Assembly (NCBI GenBank): GCA_021787365.1
Contig: JAJYMB010000076.1
Span: 1 to 64,000, forward strand
Direction: 5' to 3'
Length of the DNA: 64,000 nt
DNA from: Actinomycetes bacterium
Lineage (GTDB): Bacteria > Actinomycetota > Acidimicrobiia > Acidimicrobiales > Palsa-688
In this document: piece by piece, positions 7,021 to 16,221 of the stretch
Position numbering within the stretch: position 1 is the stretch's first letter
Layout: each line of letters starts with the position of its first letter
Notes under the pieces: model-generated
Database searches by the model: none
Told to the model about the DNA's origin: nothing
The model's input: only the letters and a program-made list of their open reading frames with translations
Program-made: the position numbers and the translations under genes

Positions 7021-8865
7021 ATGAGGCCTTATCCCAAAGGGGCCGTCCGGCTCCTTTCCTTGGCAGGGTTGGTAGCAGGCAGCCTGTGCTTCACCCAGCC
7101 GGCTACCTCGCAGCCGACTTCACCTCCTTCGGCCACCAAGACCCCCATCAAGCATTTGGTCGTGATCTTCGACGAGAACGTGAGCTTCGACCACTATTTT
7201 GGCACCTACCCCTTCGCGGCCAACCCTCCGGGCGAGCCAGCCTTCCAGGCCGCGCCCGGGACACCGGAGGTAAACGGCCTCTACAACGACGTCGGCCCGA
7301 GCGGGCCGACGGGGCCCCTGCTCACCAACAACGGCAACGAGTCCAACCCGGCTCGCCTGGACCGGTCCGACGCCATGACCTGCGACCAGAACCACGGCTA
7401 TGCGCCCGAGCAGGCAGCGGCCGACCACGGGGCCGAGGACCTCTACGTCCAGGACACCGGCTTCGGCCTGACCCTGGAGCAGTGCCTCCAAAAGGAAAAC
7501 GCCGGCCTGACCCTCCCGTCGCCGATACCCCCGGGCGCTAGCTCGAACTACGCCGTCATGGACTACTACGACGGCAACACGGTGACCGCTCTTTGGAACT
7601 ACGCCCAGCACTTCGCGCTGAGCGACAACTTCTTCGGCACTTTCTACGGCCCGTCCACGCCGGGGGCGCTCAGTGTGACGGCGGCACAGCACTTCGGGAC
7701 CATCTGCGGGCCGAGTTCCGCCACGATCAACGCGCCAGTTTGCTCTGCTCCCCCGGGCTTCGATGCAACTGACGTGGCCGCCTCGGACATCACCACCTCA
7801 GCCACGGGGCCGACCAGCGTCAGCTCCCAGCCACCCCCAGGGCCCGGCACCGATTACAGCGACGTCGACCCGCTCTTCGACATCTGCTCGTACCTGCCCT
7901 CCTCCGATGGCGGAGACAACAACACTCCCGCTACCACCATGGAGATGGGCGGCAACAACATAGGAGAGGAGCTCACGACGGCCGGCATCACGTGGGGCTG
8001 GTTCCAGGGCGGCTTCGACCACGGGTATGTCCCCGGGCACGGCACGCCACCCACCGTCCAGCAGATCTGCTCGGAGTCCCACCAAAACGTGGGTGGGGCG
8101 ACGGTGACGGACTATATCCCCCACCACGAGCCGTTCCAGTACTACGCCTCAACCGCTAACCCCATGCACCTCCCCCCGACGTCGGTGGCGATGATCGGGC
8201 ACACGGACCAGGCCAACCACCAGTACGATCTCGCCGACTTCTGGGCGGCTGCCGATTCGGGCAACCTGCCGGCCGTCTCCTACCTGAAGGCGCCCGGCTA
8301 CCAGGACGGCCACGCCGGCTACTCGGACCCCCTGGACGAGCAGACCTGGCTAGTCGACACCATCAACCACTTGGAGTCGCTACCCTCCTGGCACTCGACG
8401 GCGGTAATGATCACGTGGGATGACTCCGACGGTTGGTACGACCATGTGCTCGCCCCCGTGGTGACCGCCTCGGAGACAAGCCTCGACTCCCTGACGGGGC
8501 CGGGCGCATGCGGGCCAGCCAAGCTCGTGCCGACCAGCTCTACCGGTGCGGCGGAACAGGGCATGTGCGGGCTCGGCCCACGCATACCGCTGCTTGTCAT
8601 ATCGCCCTTCGCCCTTCGGAACTTCGTGTCTAACAGCCTCGCCGACCAGAGTTCGGTCGTGAAGTTCATCGAGTACAACTGGGGCCTGCCCCCGCTCGGC
8701 AATGGAGCGCAAGACCAGCAGGCGGGCTCTCTGCTACCCATGTTCGACTTCCAGGCGCCCAGGAACCCGCCGCTATTCCTCGACCCCTCCACGGGAGAGC
8801 CATCTGGCCCTCCCATAGTCGTACCGCCGGCCACTACGCCTCCTTCGGGGCAACCTGCACCTTGA
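7021..8865 (+). CDS. Secreted alkaline phosphatase / phospholipase C-family phosphoesterase
   Basis: A 614-residue exported enzyme of the PF04185 phosphoesterase family, which includes bacterial phospholipases C and acid phosphatases. An N-terminal signal peptide (LLSLAGLVAGSLCF followed by QPATSQ) is cleaved near residue 31. The mature part opens with IKHLVVIFDENVSFDHYFGT, the metal-binding signature. It continues with MTCDQNHGYAPEQAAADHG near residue 120, ADFWAAADSGNLPAVSYLK near 405, and MITWDDSDGWYDHV near 465, all expected of the family. The C-terminus is Pro-rich (PPATTPPSGQPAP) and may span the cell wall. The start has AAAGGAG upstream and a promoter at 6915-6943. Its 3' end overlaps the convergent dehydrogenase gene by 32 bases. 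Likely role: release of phosphate from extracellular esters; the exact substrate cannot be told. Confidence 0.88.
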   Translation: MRPYPKGAVRLLSLAGLVAGSLCFTQPATSQPTSPPSATKTPIKHLVVIFDENVSFDHYFGTYPFAANPPGEPAFQAAPGTPEVNGLYNDVGPSGPTGPLLTNNGNESNPARLDRSDAMTCDQNHGYAPEQAAADHGAEDLYVQDTGFGLTLEQCLQKENAGLTLPSPIPPGASSNYAVMDYYDGNTVTALWNYAQHFALSDNFFGTFYGPSTPGALSVTAAQHFGTICGPSSATINAPVCSAPPGFDATDVAASDITTSATGPTSVSSQPPPGPGTDYSDVDPLFDICSYLPSSDGGDNNTPATTMEMGGNNIGEELTTAGITWGWFQGGFDHGYVPGHGTPPTVQQICSESHQNVGGATVTDYIPHHEPFQYYASTANPMHLPPTSVAMIGHTDQANHQYDLADFWAAADSGNLPAVSYLKAPGYQDGHAGYSDPLDEQTWLVDTINHLESLPSWHSTAVMITWDDSDGWYDHVLAPVVTASETSLDSLTGPGACGPAKLVPTSSTGAAEQGMCGLGPRIPLLVISPFALRNFVSNSLADQSSVVKFIEYNWGLPPLGNGAQDQQAGSLLPMFDFQAPRNPPLFLDPSTGEPSGPPIVVPPATTPPSGQPAP

Positions 8866-9832
8866 GACCGCTGCCAGCACGTACCTGTTCGAGAGCCTTG
8901 GCGTAACTGCCAAGAGGCAAGGTGTCGGTCACCAGCCTGGAAAGGCCGAGGTCGAGCTCGACGGCCAAATCGCGCGCCCTGTCGAAGCTGTGCAGGACGG
9001 CCATCGAACCTACGTAGCTCGTCTCGTCGTTGTAGAGCCTGTAGGGAGAGAACTGGGCCTTGGCGTCTGCCGGGGCTACTCCGAACTGCAGGTAGGTGCC
9101 CCCGCGCTGCACATGGCCGAGGGCGTCCTCGACCACGGGGACGACGCCGGACGCGTCGATCACTATGTTGAAGCGCTCGTCCCCGAGCTCCACGCTCGAG
9201 GCAACGACGGTGCTGGCGCCAAAAGAGCGTGCCAGTTGGCGGCGCTGGTGGTGCGGCTCCACCACGGTCACCGAGACCGCCCCGACGCGCTGGGCCAGTG
9301 CGACCAGCATGAGGCCCATCGTGCCCGCTCCATATATGAGGAAATGGTCGCCGAGGCGCGTCCTTATCAAGTCGTAGCCGTGCACCACGCAGGACAGGGG
9401 TTCCACCAGGGCGCCGACAGACATGTCAAAGCCTTGTGGCAACGGACGAGCAAGCCAGTAAGGCACCGCGACATACTCAGCGCACGCCCCTGGGATGGTG
9501 ATCCCCATCGCCCGGAACTCCTCGCAGAGGTTTTCGTGGCCTTCACGGCATGGCCGGCAGCGCCCGCAGGGCTGGTTTGGGTCGGCGGTCACCATTGCCC
9601 CCACTCCGACGCCCTTCACGTGTTTACCCACTTCCACGACCTCGCCAGCGAACTCGTGCCCCGGGACCACGGGGTACTTAGCCAGGCTGAACTCGCCGTC
9701 CACGACGTGCAGGTCAGTGCCGCATATGCCGCACGCATGCACTGCCACCACGACATCCCCTGGCCCGGGTGCCGGGTCCGGTACGTCTCCCACGTCGATG
9801 TCGCCAGGTTTGTCTATCACTACGGCCCGCAT
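8834..9832 (-). CDS. Zinc-dependent MDR alcohol/polyol dehydrogenase
   Basis: A 332-residue medium-chain dehydrogenase of the sorbitol/threonine dehydrogenase type. The catalytic zinc site is present (HACGICGTDLH, then GHEFAGEVVEVG), and the structural zinc loop has four Cys (CGRCRPCREGHENLC). The Rossmann fold reads FLIYGAGTMGLMLVALAQR, and EPLSCVVHG precedes it. It lies directly downstream of two ABC permease genes and a sugar/polyol-type binding protein, all on the minus strand, separated from the permease by only 35 bases. The obvious inference is that it oxidises the imported polyol or sugar to a ketose using NAD(P). Which polyol cannot be decided from sequence. Confidence 0.88.
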   Translation of the reverse strand: MRAVVIDKPGDIDVGDVPDPAPGPGDVVVAVHACGICGTDLHVVDGEFSLAKYPVVPGHEFAGEVVEVGKHVKGVGVGAMVTADPNQPCGRCRPCREGHENLCEEFRAMGITIPGACAEYVAVPYWLARPLPQGFDMSVGALVEPLSCVVHGYDLIRTRLGDHFLIYGAGTMGLMLVALAQRVGAVSVTVVEPHHQRRQLARSFGASTVVASSVELGDERFNIVIDASGVVPVVEDALGHVQRGGTYLQFGVAPADAKAQFSPYRLYNDETSYVGSMAVLHSFDRARDLAVELDLGLSRLVTDTLPLGSYAKALEQVRAGSGLKVQVAPKEA

Positions 9833-9867
9833 CTCTGGGGTTCCTTTCCTTGCTGTTTACTGCTGGC

Positions 9868-10779
9868 CTATTTCACCGCGCCCAGGGCGAGACCACGCAC
9901 GAGCTGCTTCTGGGCTATCCAGCCCAGAAGGACTACGGGCAGGCTCGCGAGCGAGGCCGCGGCGGCGAGTTTGGCCCAGTACAGGCCTTCGGACGTGATG
10001 AAGCCAACCAAGAACACCGGCATTGTCCCTGCCCGGGTGGCCGTCAGGTTGACGGCAAAGAAGAACTCGTTCCACGAGAAGATCATGCAGATCAAGGCGG
10101 TTGCCGCCAATCCCGGCACGACTATAGGCAAGATAACCCGCGTTAGTTCGGTCACGAGCCCTGCCCCATCGACTCGCGCCGCGTCGAGCACTTCGATCGG
10201 TACCTCTAGGAGGAACGAACGTATCATCCACACGGCTATGGGCATGTTCATGGCGGTGTAGAGGATCACGAGCGTCCAGTCGTTGTCGAGGATCCCGATG
10301 TTCCGGGCGACAATGTAGATAGGGATGATCGCAGCAACTACTGGCAGCATCTTCGTGGACAGTACGAAGAACATGACGTCCCGCCAGCGCTTTATAGGCT
10401 TTATCGAGAGGCTATAGGCAGCGGGCACAGCGAGCAGGAGCACGGCGCCAGTGGACACGAGAGTGGTAAAGAGCGAGTGCTCCAAAGGCTTCCCGATCCC
10501 ACTGCTGAAAACCTGGGAGAACTCCGTCAGGGTGGGGTGGAAGATAATGGTCGGCGGGTCGGTGTAGGCCTTCCCCTCCGTCTTGAACGACGTCAGTACC
10601 ATCCACAGGACCGGGAAGAACAGCAAGATGGCCACCAACCAGGTGAAGACCGACCAGGCGTGCCCGTAGAGCCGGGCGCGGCCGTACAGCCTGCGATGGT
10701 GGTCGTCCGTGCGCCTAACCAGGCGCGCAGCACGGACCAAGGCCGACCTTTTACTCCAGGTGCTCGTAGTTGCTGCCAT
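9868..10779 (-). CDS. Carbohydrate ABC transporter permease (MalG/SmoG-like)
   Basis: A 303-residue inner-membrane permease of the CUT1 class. Six membrane helices are visible, beginning with WLVAILLFFPVLWMVLTSF. The cytoplasmic EAA loop that contacts the ATPase reads EVLDAARVDGAGLVTELTRV followed by ILPIVVPGL, as in MalG. The start ATG at 10779 shares its A with the stop of the upstream permease gene (TGATG), so translation is coupled; the longer open frame reaching 11301 is only the antisense-like continuation of the neighbour and is not part of this gene. With its partner it would form the channel for a sugar or polyol. Confidence 0.9.
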   Translation of the reverse strand: MAATTSTWSKRSALVRAARLVRRTDDHHRRLYGRARLYGHAWSVFTWLVAILLFFPVLWMVLTSFKTEGKAYTDPPTIIFHPTLTEFSQVFSSGIGKPLEHSLFTTLVSTGAVLLLAVPAAYSLSIKPIKRWRDVMFFVLSTKMLPVVAAIIPIYIVARNIGILDNDWTLVILYTAMNMPIAVWMIRSFLLEVPIEVLDAARVDGAGLVTELTRVILPIVVPGLAATALICMIFSWNEFFFAVNLTATRAGTMPVFLVGFITSEGLYWAKLAAAASLASLPVVLLGWIAQKQLVRGLALGAVK

Positions 10780-11744
10780 CAGGTCCTCGCTTGAGCGGTC
10801 TCGAGGAGGCCCCACGCGAACCTGAGCGCGCCCAGGGCGACTATCTCCGTACCTATTAGGACTATTACACCAGAAGCGGCGCCTACACCGACGTTGTAGG
10901 CGTTGAAGACCTGCTCGTACAGGTAGAAGGGAAGGTTGGTCGTGGCGGTGCCCGGGCCGCCTTGTGTGACCATGTAGATCTTGCCGAAGGTTTGCACTAT
11001 GTAGACCGAGCCGAGCAGCACGGCGAGGAAGATGTACCGGCGTATGTGGGCCAAGGTCACACGGGTGAAAGTCTGTACGGTCGAGGCGCCGTCCACCTTC
11101 GCGGCCTCGAGCACGTCGAGGGGTTCTGACTGGAGGCCGGCGAGCACGATTAGCATCACGAAAGGCGACCACTGCCACACCGAGAGCGTGACTATTGCGG
11201 GGATCGGGAACCTCCCGATCCAGTTGACGTGGTGAGCACCAAACGGTGACAGCACGAAGTCGAGCAACCCGTAGAGCGGGTCGTAGACGGTGGTCTTCCA
11301 CAAAAGCGCACCCGCCACGGGCATGACGAGGAAGGGCGTGATCAACAGGGTGCGGACGACGGCGCGCCCGAAAAAACGCCGGTTGAGCAAGACGGCGAGG
11401 CCGGTGCCGACCAGGGTGGCCAGGATGACCGCTGACGCTGTGATCTCGATGGTGTTGACCAGCGCGGTCACGAAGGTGGGGTCGGAGAACGCCAGTCTGT
11501 AGGACTCCAAGCCCGAGAACTTGTTGGACCCTGGTATCAGTAGGTTCCAGCGGCGGAACGAGTACCAGATCGTCGCGAGGAACGGGACCTGGGTCACCAC
11601 GATCATGTAAATAAGGGCGGGCATGAGCGGGAGGCGGCGAGCCCAGCGGCTCCGTGCCCCCTCCCGCCTGGCCGAACCGGGCCGGCCCAACGCGTCTACG
11701 GCGCGCTGGGCCGGTGCCGGCAAGGGGGCGACCGAGGTGCTCAT
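10779..11744 (-). CDS. Carbohydrate ABC transporter permease (MalF/SmoF-like)
   Basis: A 321-residue CUT1 permease with an N-terminal helix PLMPALIYMIVVTQVPFLA and five further helices. Its EAA loop reads DVLEAAKVDGASTVQTFTRV. The segment TQGGPGTATTNLPFYLYEQV is typical of the MalF-side subunit. It sits between the solute-binding protein gene (41 bases upstream) and the MalG-like gene (one-base overlap). No ATP-binding subunit gene is in the cluster, so, as is common for actinobacterial sugar importers, a shared MsiK-type ATPase encoded elsewhere probably energises it. Confidence 0.9.
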   Translation of the reverse strand: MSTSVAPLPAPAQRAVDALGRPGSARREGARSRWARRLPLMPALIYMIVVTQVPFLATIWYSFRRWNLLIPGSNKFSGLESYRLAFSDPTFVTALVNTIEITASAVILATLVGTGLAVLLNRRFFGRAVVRTLLITPFLVMPVAGALLWKTTVYDPLYGLLDFVLSPFGAHHVNWIGRFPIPAIVTLSVWQWSPFVMLIVLAGLQSEPLDVLEAAKVDGASTVQTFTRVTLAHIRRYIFLAVLLGSVYIVQTFGKIYMVTQGGPGTATTNLPFYLYEQVFNAYNVGVGAASGVIVLIGTEIVALGALRFAWGLLETAQART

Positions 11745-11785
11745 CGCAGCCTCAACCGTGACGGTCCACGTTTGGCCTGACGGTC

Positions 11786-13189
11786 CTACAGGCCGAGGCC
11801 GTACTGGCTCACCATGGTCTTGGCATATTGCTGGCTGGTGGACAGCGCTTTGGCCACCGACATCCTACCGGCTATGGCCGCCGACATCTGTTGAGAGACC
11901 TGCGTACCCAGGTTGATGAACCCGGGGATGTCGATGAACTGTATGCCGGTGTAGGGGACCGGGTGGACGGTGGGGTGCTCGGGGTCCGCCGCTTCCATGG
12001 ACTGGAGAGTCAGGTTGGCGTAAGCCCCCGCGGCCTTCTGGTACTGGGGGATCTTGTAAGTCGAGACCCTGCTGCCCGGTGGCAGCTGTGCCCAACCAAG
12101 CTTCTGCCCGACCAACTTGATGTACTGTTTGGAGGTCGCCCACGACAGGAAGTCCCAGGTCTGTTGCTGGTTGGCCGTGCCGTTGGGGATGCTGAGCGAC
12201 CAAGTGTACTGCCAGCCGGACTTCTTGCCGCTCGGGCCAACGGGGGCCCACGCGTAGCCGGTATCCGCATAGATCTTGGGCGCCGCGCCGGCGATGTCCC
12301 CTGCCGCAGACGTGGCGTCGTACCACATTGCTGCCTTGCCCGAGTCGTAATAGTTGAGGCATTCCGTGAAGCCGTCGTTCGAGGCTCCGGGCTCACCGTA
12401 CTTCCTCACCAAGTTGACATAGAAGTTCACTGCCTTCACGACCGGGGGCGAGGTCAACTGCGGCTCCCACTTCATGTTGAACCACGAGCCACCGAAGGTG
12501 TTGATAACGGTGTCCATGGGGGCCAAGTTCTCTCCCCAGCCGGCCAAGCCCCGGAGGCAGATACCGGAGATGTCCTTGGAGGGGTTGTTGAGCTTGGCGG
12601 CCATGCTGGCTATCTGCGACCAGGTGGGGTGGACCGGCATGGTGAGACCGGCGGCCGCGAGCAGGCTCTTGCGGTACATCATGAACGACGACTCGCCGTA
12701 GAACGGCACCGAATAGAGAGAACCCTTGTACGACAGGGACTCGGCTATTGGCTTGAGCAGGTCGGCAGCGTCATAAGACGGGTCGCTCTTTATAAACCTC
12801 TTGCTCAGGTTGACAAGCCACCCGTTCTTGGCCCAGATCGGTGTCTCATAGTTGGAGATCATGACTGCGTTAAACTCGTGCGCTTGCGTTGCGATGTCCG
12901 TCTCGATGACGCTGCGCTCCGTGTTCTCGGGCAAGGTGTCGTAAACGACCTTGATATTGGGGTACTCCTTTTCGAAGTACGGGGTGAGCTTCTCGATGTC
13001 TGCCATCTGCGGGTTGCTCACGATCGCGATGCGTATGGTGACCTTCTTCGACTGAGCAGAAGCACTCGTAGCGGCCGGTACCATACCGGCGAGCGCTACG
13101 GTGCTGGCAAGGGCGGCCGTCGCGCCCAGCGCCGCGGCACGCCGGCAAGCGTGGCGTGGCCTTGGTATGTTATCTAGCTTCTCAGGCAT
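11786..13189 (-). CDS. Extracellular solute-binding protein of a sugar/polyol ABC importer
   Basis: A 467-residue family 1 binding protein. The N-terminus is a classical Sec signal (LGATAALASTVALAGMVPAA, then SASAQ), with no lipobox cysteine, which is unusual for a cell without an outer membrane. The mature protein opens VTIRIAIVSNPQMADIEKL, with later family features FNAVMISNYETPIWAKNGW, YSVPFYGESSFMMYRKSLL and SGKAAMWYDAT. The overall look and the adjacent MDR dehydrogenase recall sorbitol/mannitol (SmoE-type) systems. The start has TAGGAGAAAAAGG upstream. It heads an operon of binding protein, two permeases and dehydrogenase, and a LacI-type regulator is encoded divergently. Confidence 0.88.
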   Translation of the reverse strand: MPEKLDNIPRPRHACRRAAALGATAALASTVALAGMVPAATSASAQSKKVTIRIAIVSNPQMADIEKLTPYFEKEYPNIKVVYDTLPENTERSVIETDIATQAHEFNAVMISNYETPIWAKNGWLVNLSKRFIKSDPSYDAADLLKPIAESLSYKGSLYSVPFYGESSFMMYRKSLLAAAGLTMPVHPTWSQIASMAAKLNNPSKDISGICLRGLAGWGENLAPMDTVINTFGGSWFNMKWEPQLTSPPVVKAVNFYVNLVRKYGEPGASNDGFTECLNYYDSGKAAMWYDATSAAGDIAGAAPKIYADTGYAWAPVGPSGKKSGWQYTWSLSIPNGTANQQQTWDFLSWATSKQYIKLVGQKLGWAQLPPGSRVSTYKIPQYQKAAGAYANLTLQSMEAADPEHPTVHPVPYTGIQFIDIPGFINLGTQVSQQMSAAIAGRMSVAKALSTSQQYAKTMVSQYGLGL

Positions 13190-13693
13190 AGCCTTTTTCT
13201 CCTAACTAAAGAGACGATTGCTCTTAACGGGGTATAGGTTCAGTCAAACTGGGGAGATCGAAGATTGTCCGCGGCGCGTAAGGACGGGCGACCCGAAAAG
13301 AAGTCCATTGATGGCAGGAGCCACCTTCTGGAGGCCCGTCCTCTTGGCACGGCCCTCGTAAAGTTCCTATTTAGCTGGATGATTTTAGTCAAGGCATGTT
13401 GAACGGCCAAGGGCCTGGCTCGCACAACCACGCACCTAGCTAGGCGGGGCCTGGCGTACGACTACTGTCCTCGTGCCTCCCTCCCATTTTGCACCGTCCC
13501 CCTCTGCGGGACCGTTCCTTCAGTAAACCACTGGCGCAGGCGGCTGTCAAGAGGGTTGTTACATCAAGCTCTTGAGCGCATGTGGAGAGTGGGAGCGGCT
13601 CCGTGCTGCCAGGGTCCCCGGACCCGTTCCCGCACTGAGACGGGCGTGCCGGGCCGAAGGGTGGACAGTCCGCGCTTCGGATATGCTCGGCCC
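13190..13693. other. Divergent intergenic region between the importer operon and the LacI gene
   Basis: About 500 bases without a gene. It must carry the importer promoter and the LacI-family regulator's operators. The only clear symmetry is TCAAGAG (13547-13553) with CTCTTGA (13569-13575), nearer the regulator. A possible minus-strand -35 (TTGACT, 13247-13242) lacks a convincing -10. Confidence 0.5.
13547..13575. promoter_or_regulatory. Candidate operator: TCAAGAG-N15-CTCTTGA inverted repeat
   Basis: Seven-base perfect arms separated by 15 bases, located 120 bases before the LacI-family start. The wide spacing is not typical of a single LacI dimer site, so this is only a candidate. Confidence 0.3.
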
Positions 13694-14842
13694 GTGCCAC
13701 CACGCCGACCGGTCGCGCAGGGCCAGCACCAGGAGGACCCGCCGGCGCTGGAGCACGCCACCATGCGCAGCGTGGCCGCGTTGGCCGGCGTAGGTAAGAC
13801 CACTGTTTCCAGGGTCTTCAACCTCGACCCGACCGTCTCACCAGAAATAGTGTCCCGAGTGCGCAAGGCTGCGCTCGCCCTCAACTACCACCCCAATCAG
13901 GCCGCGAGGGACCTGCGCCGGCGCGATGGACGGCCCTCCACCATAGGGCTCCTCATCCCGGACGTTTCCAACGTGTTCTGGGCCAGCATTTTTCGCGCGG
14001 TGGAAGACTTCGCCAGTGCTCGCGGGGTGCGCGTGCTCGCGAGCAACCTCGACGACGACGCCGACAGAGAGCGTGAACTCGTAGGCAACTTGATCTCCAG
14101 GCGCGTGGACGGGCTCATTATGGTGCCGGCGGGCTTCGACCACAGCTACCTCCATTTCCAACAGCGGCTTGGGATGCCGGTGGTGTTCGTGGACCGTCCA
14201 CCTCTCCTGCTTGCGGCCGATAGCGTCGTCTCGGACTGCCGGGAGGGTGCGTACGAGGCGGTGAGGCACCTCGTCAGTTATGGCCACAGGAGGGTCGCGT
14301 TCCTCGGCGAGTCGACGGCGCACGCACCCGCGCCCCTTCGTTACGAGGGCTACGTCCAGGCCGTCCACGAAGCTGGGCTGCGCATGGACCCGAGCATTGT
14401 GAAGCGGGATGCCGACACTGAAGACACGGCCGCGGCCGAATGCAAGAAGTTGCTGTCGCAGCGCAACCCTCCGACCGCGTTCTTCACCGCACACAACCGG
14501 GCGACCTTGGGTGCCCTCGAGGCTTTCTCGGACCTCGGGTGCGAGCACAGGGTGGCCCTGATAGGTTTTGACGACTTCCCGCTGTTCGACCGCCTGCGGC
14601 CCGGGGTCTCGGTGGTCGCCCAAGACCCCCGCGGTTTGGGGGAAGTAGGGGCACGGGTCCTGTTCCAACGGATCGGGGGCGACAGTTCCCCCGTGGCGCA
14701 GCACGTCGTGAAAACGCGGCTGATCGCCCGTGGCTCAGGGGAAATCCCGGCGCAGAGGTCGTCGGCTGGCACGAAGCCTCGACCGCCTGCCGCTCAGGTC
14801 CGTACTCCGCGCCCTCGACTCCGAGACGCTGAGCTTGGGTGA
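13694..14842 (+). CDS. LacI-family transcriptional regulator
   Basis: The open frame reaches back to 13556, but the GTG at 13694 is the best start. It is preceded by TATGCT six bases upstream, consistent with a leaderless transcript, and leaves about 20 residues before the DNA-binding domain. The helix-turn-helix and hinge read SVAALAGVGKTTVSRVF, PTVSPEIVSRVRKAALALNY and HPNQAARDLRRR. The periplasmic-binding-like effector domain follows (TIGLLIPDVSNVFWASI, then VDGLIMVPAG, ALIGFDDFPLFDRLRP). It ends in a 30-residue Pro/Arg-rich tail. The gene is divergent from the polyol-type importer operon, so it is the likely local, ligand-responsive repressor. The effector is presumably the imported compound or its metabolite (inference). 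Confidence 0.9.
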   Translation: MPPRRPVAQGQHQEDPPALEHATMRSVAALAGVGKTTVSRVFNLDPTVSPEIVSRVRKAALALNYHPNQAARDLRRRDGRPSTIGLLIPDVSNVFWASIFRAVEDFASARGVRVLASNLDDDADRERELVGNLISRRVDGLIMVPAGFDHSYLHFQQRLGMPVVFVDRPPLLLAADSVVSDCREGAYEAVRHLVSYGHRRVAFLGESTAHAPAPLRYEGYVQAVHEAGLRMDPSIVKRDADTEDTAAAECKKLLSQRNPPTAFFTAHNRATLGALEAFSDLGCEHRVALIGFDDFPLFDRLRPGVSVVAQDPRGLGEVGARVLFQRIGGDSSPVAQHVVKTRLIARGSGEIPAQRSSAGTKPRPPAAQVRTPRPRLRDAELG

Positions 14843-14951
14843 CGGGGCCCCACCCCCCGTGAAGACCACACCCACACCGTCGCCGAGGAGGCCACGCCGG
14901 CTCGGGCCTTGTGGGTGGCCTGGGTGCCATAGGAGGGTGTAAAAGAGGGGT

Positions 14952-15842
14952 ATGCAAGTTGACCTGCACTGCTGGCGCTTCGACTGGGCTGGGCCGCCGG
15001 CCAAGATCGGCCCGGGCGTCGCCGATCTGGCCCGACGGGCCGAGGCCATTGGCGTACGGACCATGTCCTTCATGGACCACTACTTCCAGATGGACTCCGT
15101 CGCCCCAGCTGAGCACCCCATGTTGGAGGGGTACTCAGCCCTCGGGTTCGTGGCCGGCAAGACCGAGCGGCTACGCCTGCGACTGCTTGTCACGGGCGTG
15201 ACCTACCGCCACCCGGGCCTCCTGGCCAAGACCGTCACCACCGTGGACGTACTCTCCGGCGGCCGGTGCGAGCTCGGGATCGGAGCGGCCTGGTACGAGC
15301 GGGAACACAAAGGCCTGGGGGTGCCGTTCCCGTCTCCATCCGAGCGCTTCGAACGGCTGGAGGAAGCCATCCAGATCTGCCTCCAGATGTGGAGCGACGT
15401 CAACGGGCCGTACGAGGGCAAGCACTACCAGCTGGCGGAGACCCTGTGCGAGCCCAAGCCGGTGAGCCAGCCCCGGCCGCGGGTTCTCATCGGAGGCAGC
15501 GGGGAGCGCAAGACCCTCCGGATGGTGGCCCAGTACGCCGATGCCTGCAACATCATGGGCGAGCCCGAACAGGTGGCCCACAAGCTCGACGTCCTGCGCC
15601 GCCACTGCGAGACCCACGGCCGTGACATCAACGAGATCGAGGTCACCGTTTCCGCCCGTAACCTCTCGCCCACCCCCAGCCGCGACGAGGTGCTACGAGT
15701 CTTCGAGGACTGGGCCAAGTTGGGCGTGGCCACTATCGTCACCCGAGCGACGAGCGACGACCCCGCCGCCTGGCTCGAGGACCACATCGGCTCGGTGATG
15801 GACGAGATCCACGCCATCCAACCGGCCAAGCTCAGCCGCTAG
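14952..15842 (+). CDS. LLM-class F420-dependent-type oxidoreductase
   Basis: A 296-residue luciferase-like (TIM-barrel) flavin/F420 oxidoreductase. It starts MQVDLHCWRFDWAG with AGGAGG about 20 bases and AGAGGGG just upstream. Family features are RTMSFMDHYFQMD near residue 35, LVTGVTYRHPGLLAKTVTTV and DVLSGGRCELGIGAAWYERE near 80-120, and PRVLIGGSGERKTLRMVA near 180. It is monocistronic as far as can be seen, between the LacI gene and the convergent copper operon. The actinobacterial context favours F420 over FMN as cofactor, but the sequence alone does not settle that, and the substrate is unknown. Confidence 0.85.
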   Translation: MQVDLHCWRFDWAGPPAKIGPGVADLARRAEAIGVRTMSFMDHYFQMDSVAPAEHPMLEGYSALGFVAGKTERLRLRLLVTGVTYRHPGLLAKTVTTVDVLSGGRCELGIGAAWYEREHKGLGVPFPSPSERFERLEEAIQICLQMWSDVNGPYEGKHYQLAETLCEPKPVSQPRPRVLIGGSGERKTLRMVAQYADACNIMGEPEQVAHKLDVLRRHCETHGRDINEIEVTVSARNLSPTPSRDEVLRVFEDWAKLGVATIVTRATSDDPAAWLEDHIGSVMDEIHAIQPAKLSR

Positions 15843-15891
15843 GAGCGCCCACCGGTCAACGCGCGGTCACCTCGGCGTGCCTTTGCCTGCT

Positions 15892-16221
15892 TCAACGGGC
15901 GCGAGCGAAACGCTGCACTGCCTCGAGCAGTTCACGCCCCTTTTCGGCAGCCACTTCCTCGTCGCCCGAGGCGAGCGCATGCGCCACGCAGTGCTTCACG
16001 TGGTCCTCGAGGATCTTGAACCCGACCGCCTCGAGGGCCGTGGAGACGGCCGAGATCTGCGTCAGGATATCGATGCAGTAGCGGTCGTCGGCGATCATCT
16101 TCTCGATGCCGCGCACCTGTCCTTCGATGCGGTGCATGCGCTTGGAGATCGCCTCTTTGTCCCCTTCGGCGATATAGCCGTACAAGGGGGCGCCAGGGGC
16201 TTGCGTAGAGGTGCTGGTCAC
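15892..16221 (-). CDS. csoR: Copper-sensing repressor CsoR
   Basis: A 109-residue four-helix repressor of the CsoR/RcnR family. The Cu(I) ligands are all present with the spacing of Mycobacterium CsoR: C49 (DDRYCIDIL), H74 and C78 ([10 protein letters not shown]), i.e. 25 and 4 residues apart. It begins after a short disordered N-terminus ([14 protein letters not shown] is the conserved first helix). Its ATG overlaps the copA stop by four bases, so it is the last gene of a coupled copZ-copA-csoR operon. Copper-bound CsoR would release the operators found upstream of copZ, giving negative autoregulation. Confidence 0.92.
   Translation of the reverse strand: MTSTSTQAPGAPLYGYIAEGDKEAISKRMHRIEGQVRGIEKMIADDRYCIDILTQISAVSTALEAVGFKILEDHVKHCVAHALASGDEEVAAEKGRELLEAVQRFARAR

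Noticed and set aside
10780-11301. N-terminal extension of the MalG-like permease frame
   Set aside because: It overlaps the MalF-like gene completely; the TGATG junction at 10779 marks the true start.
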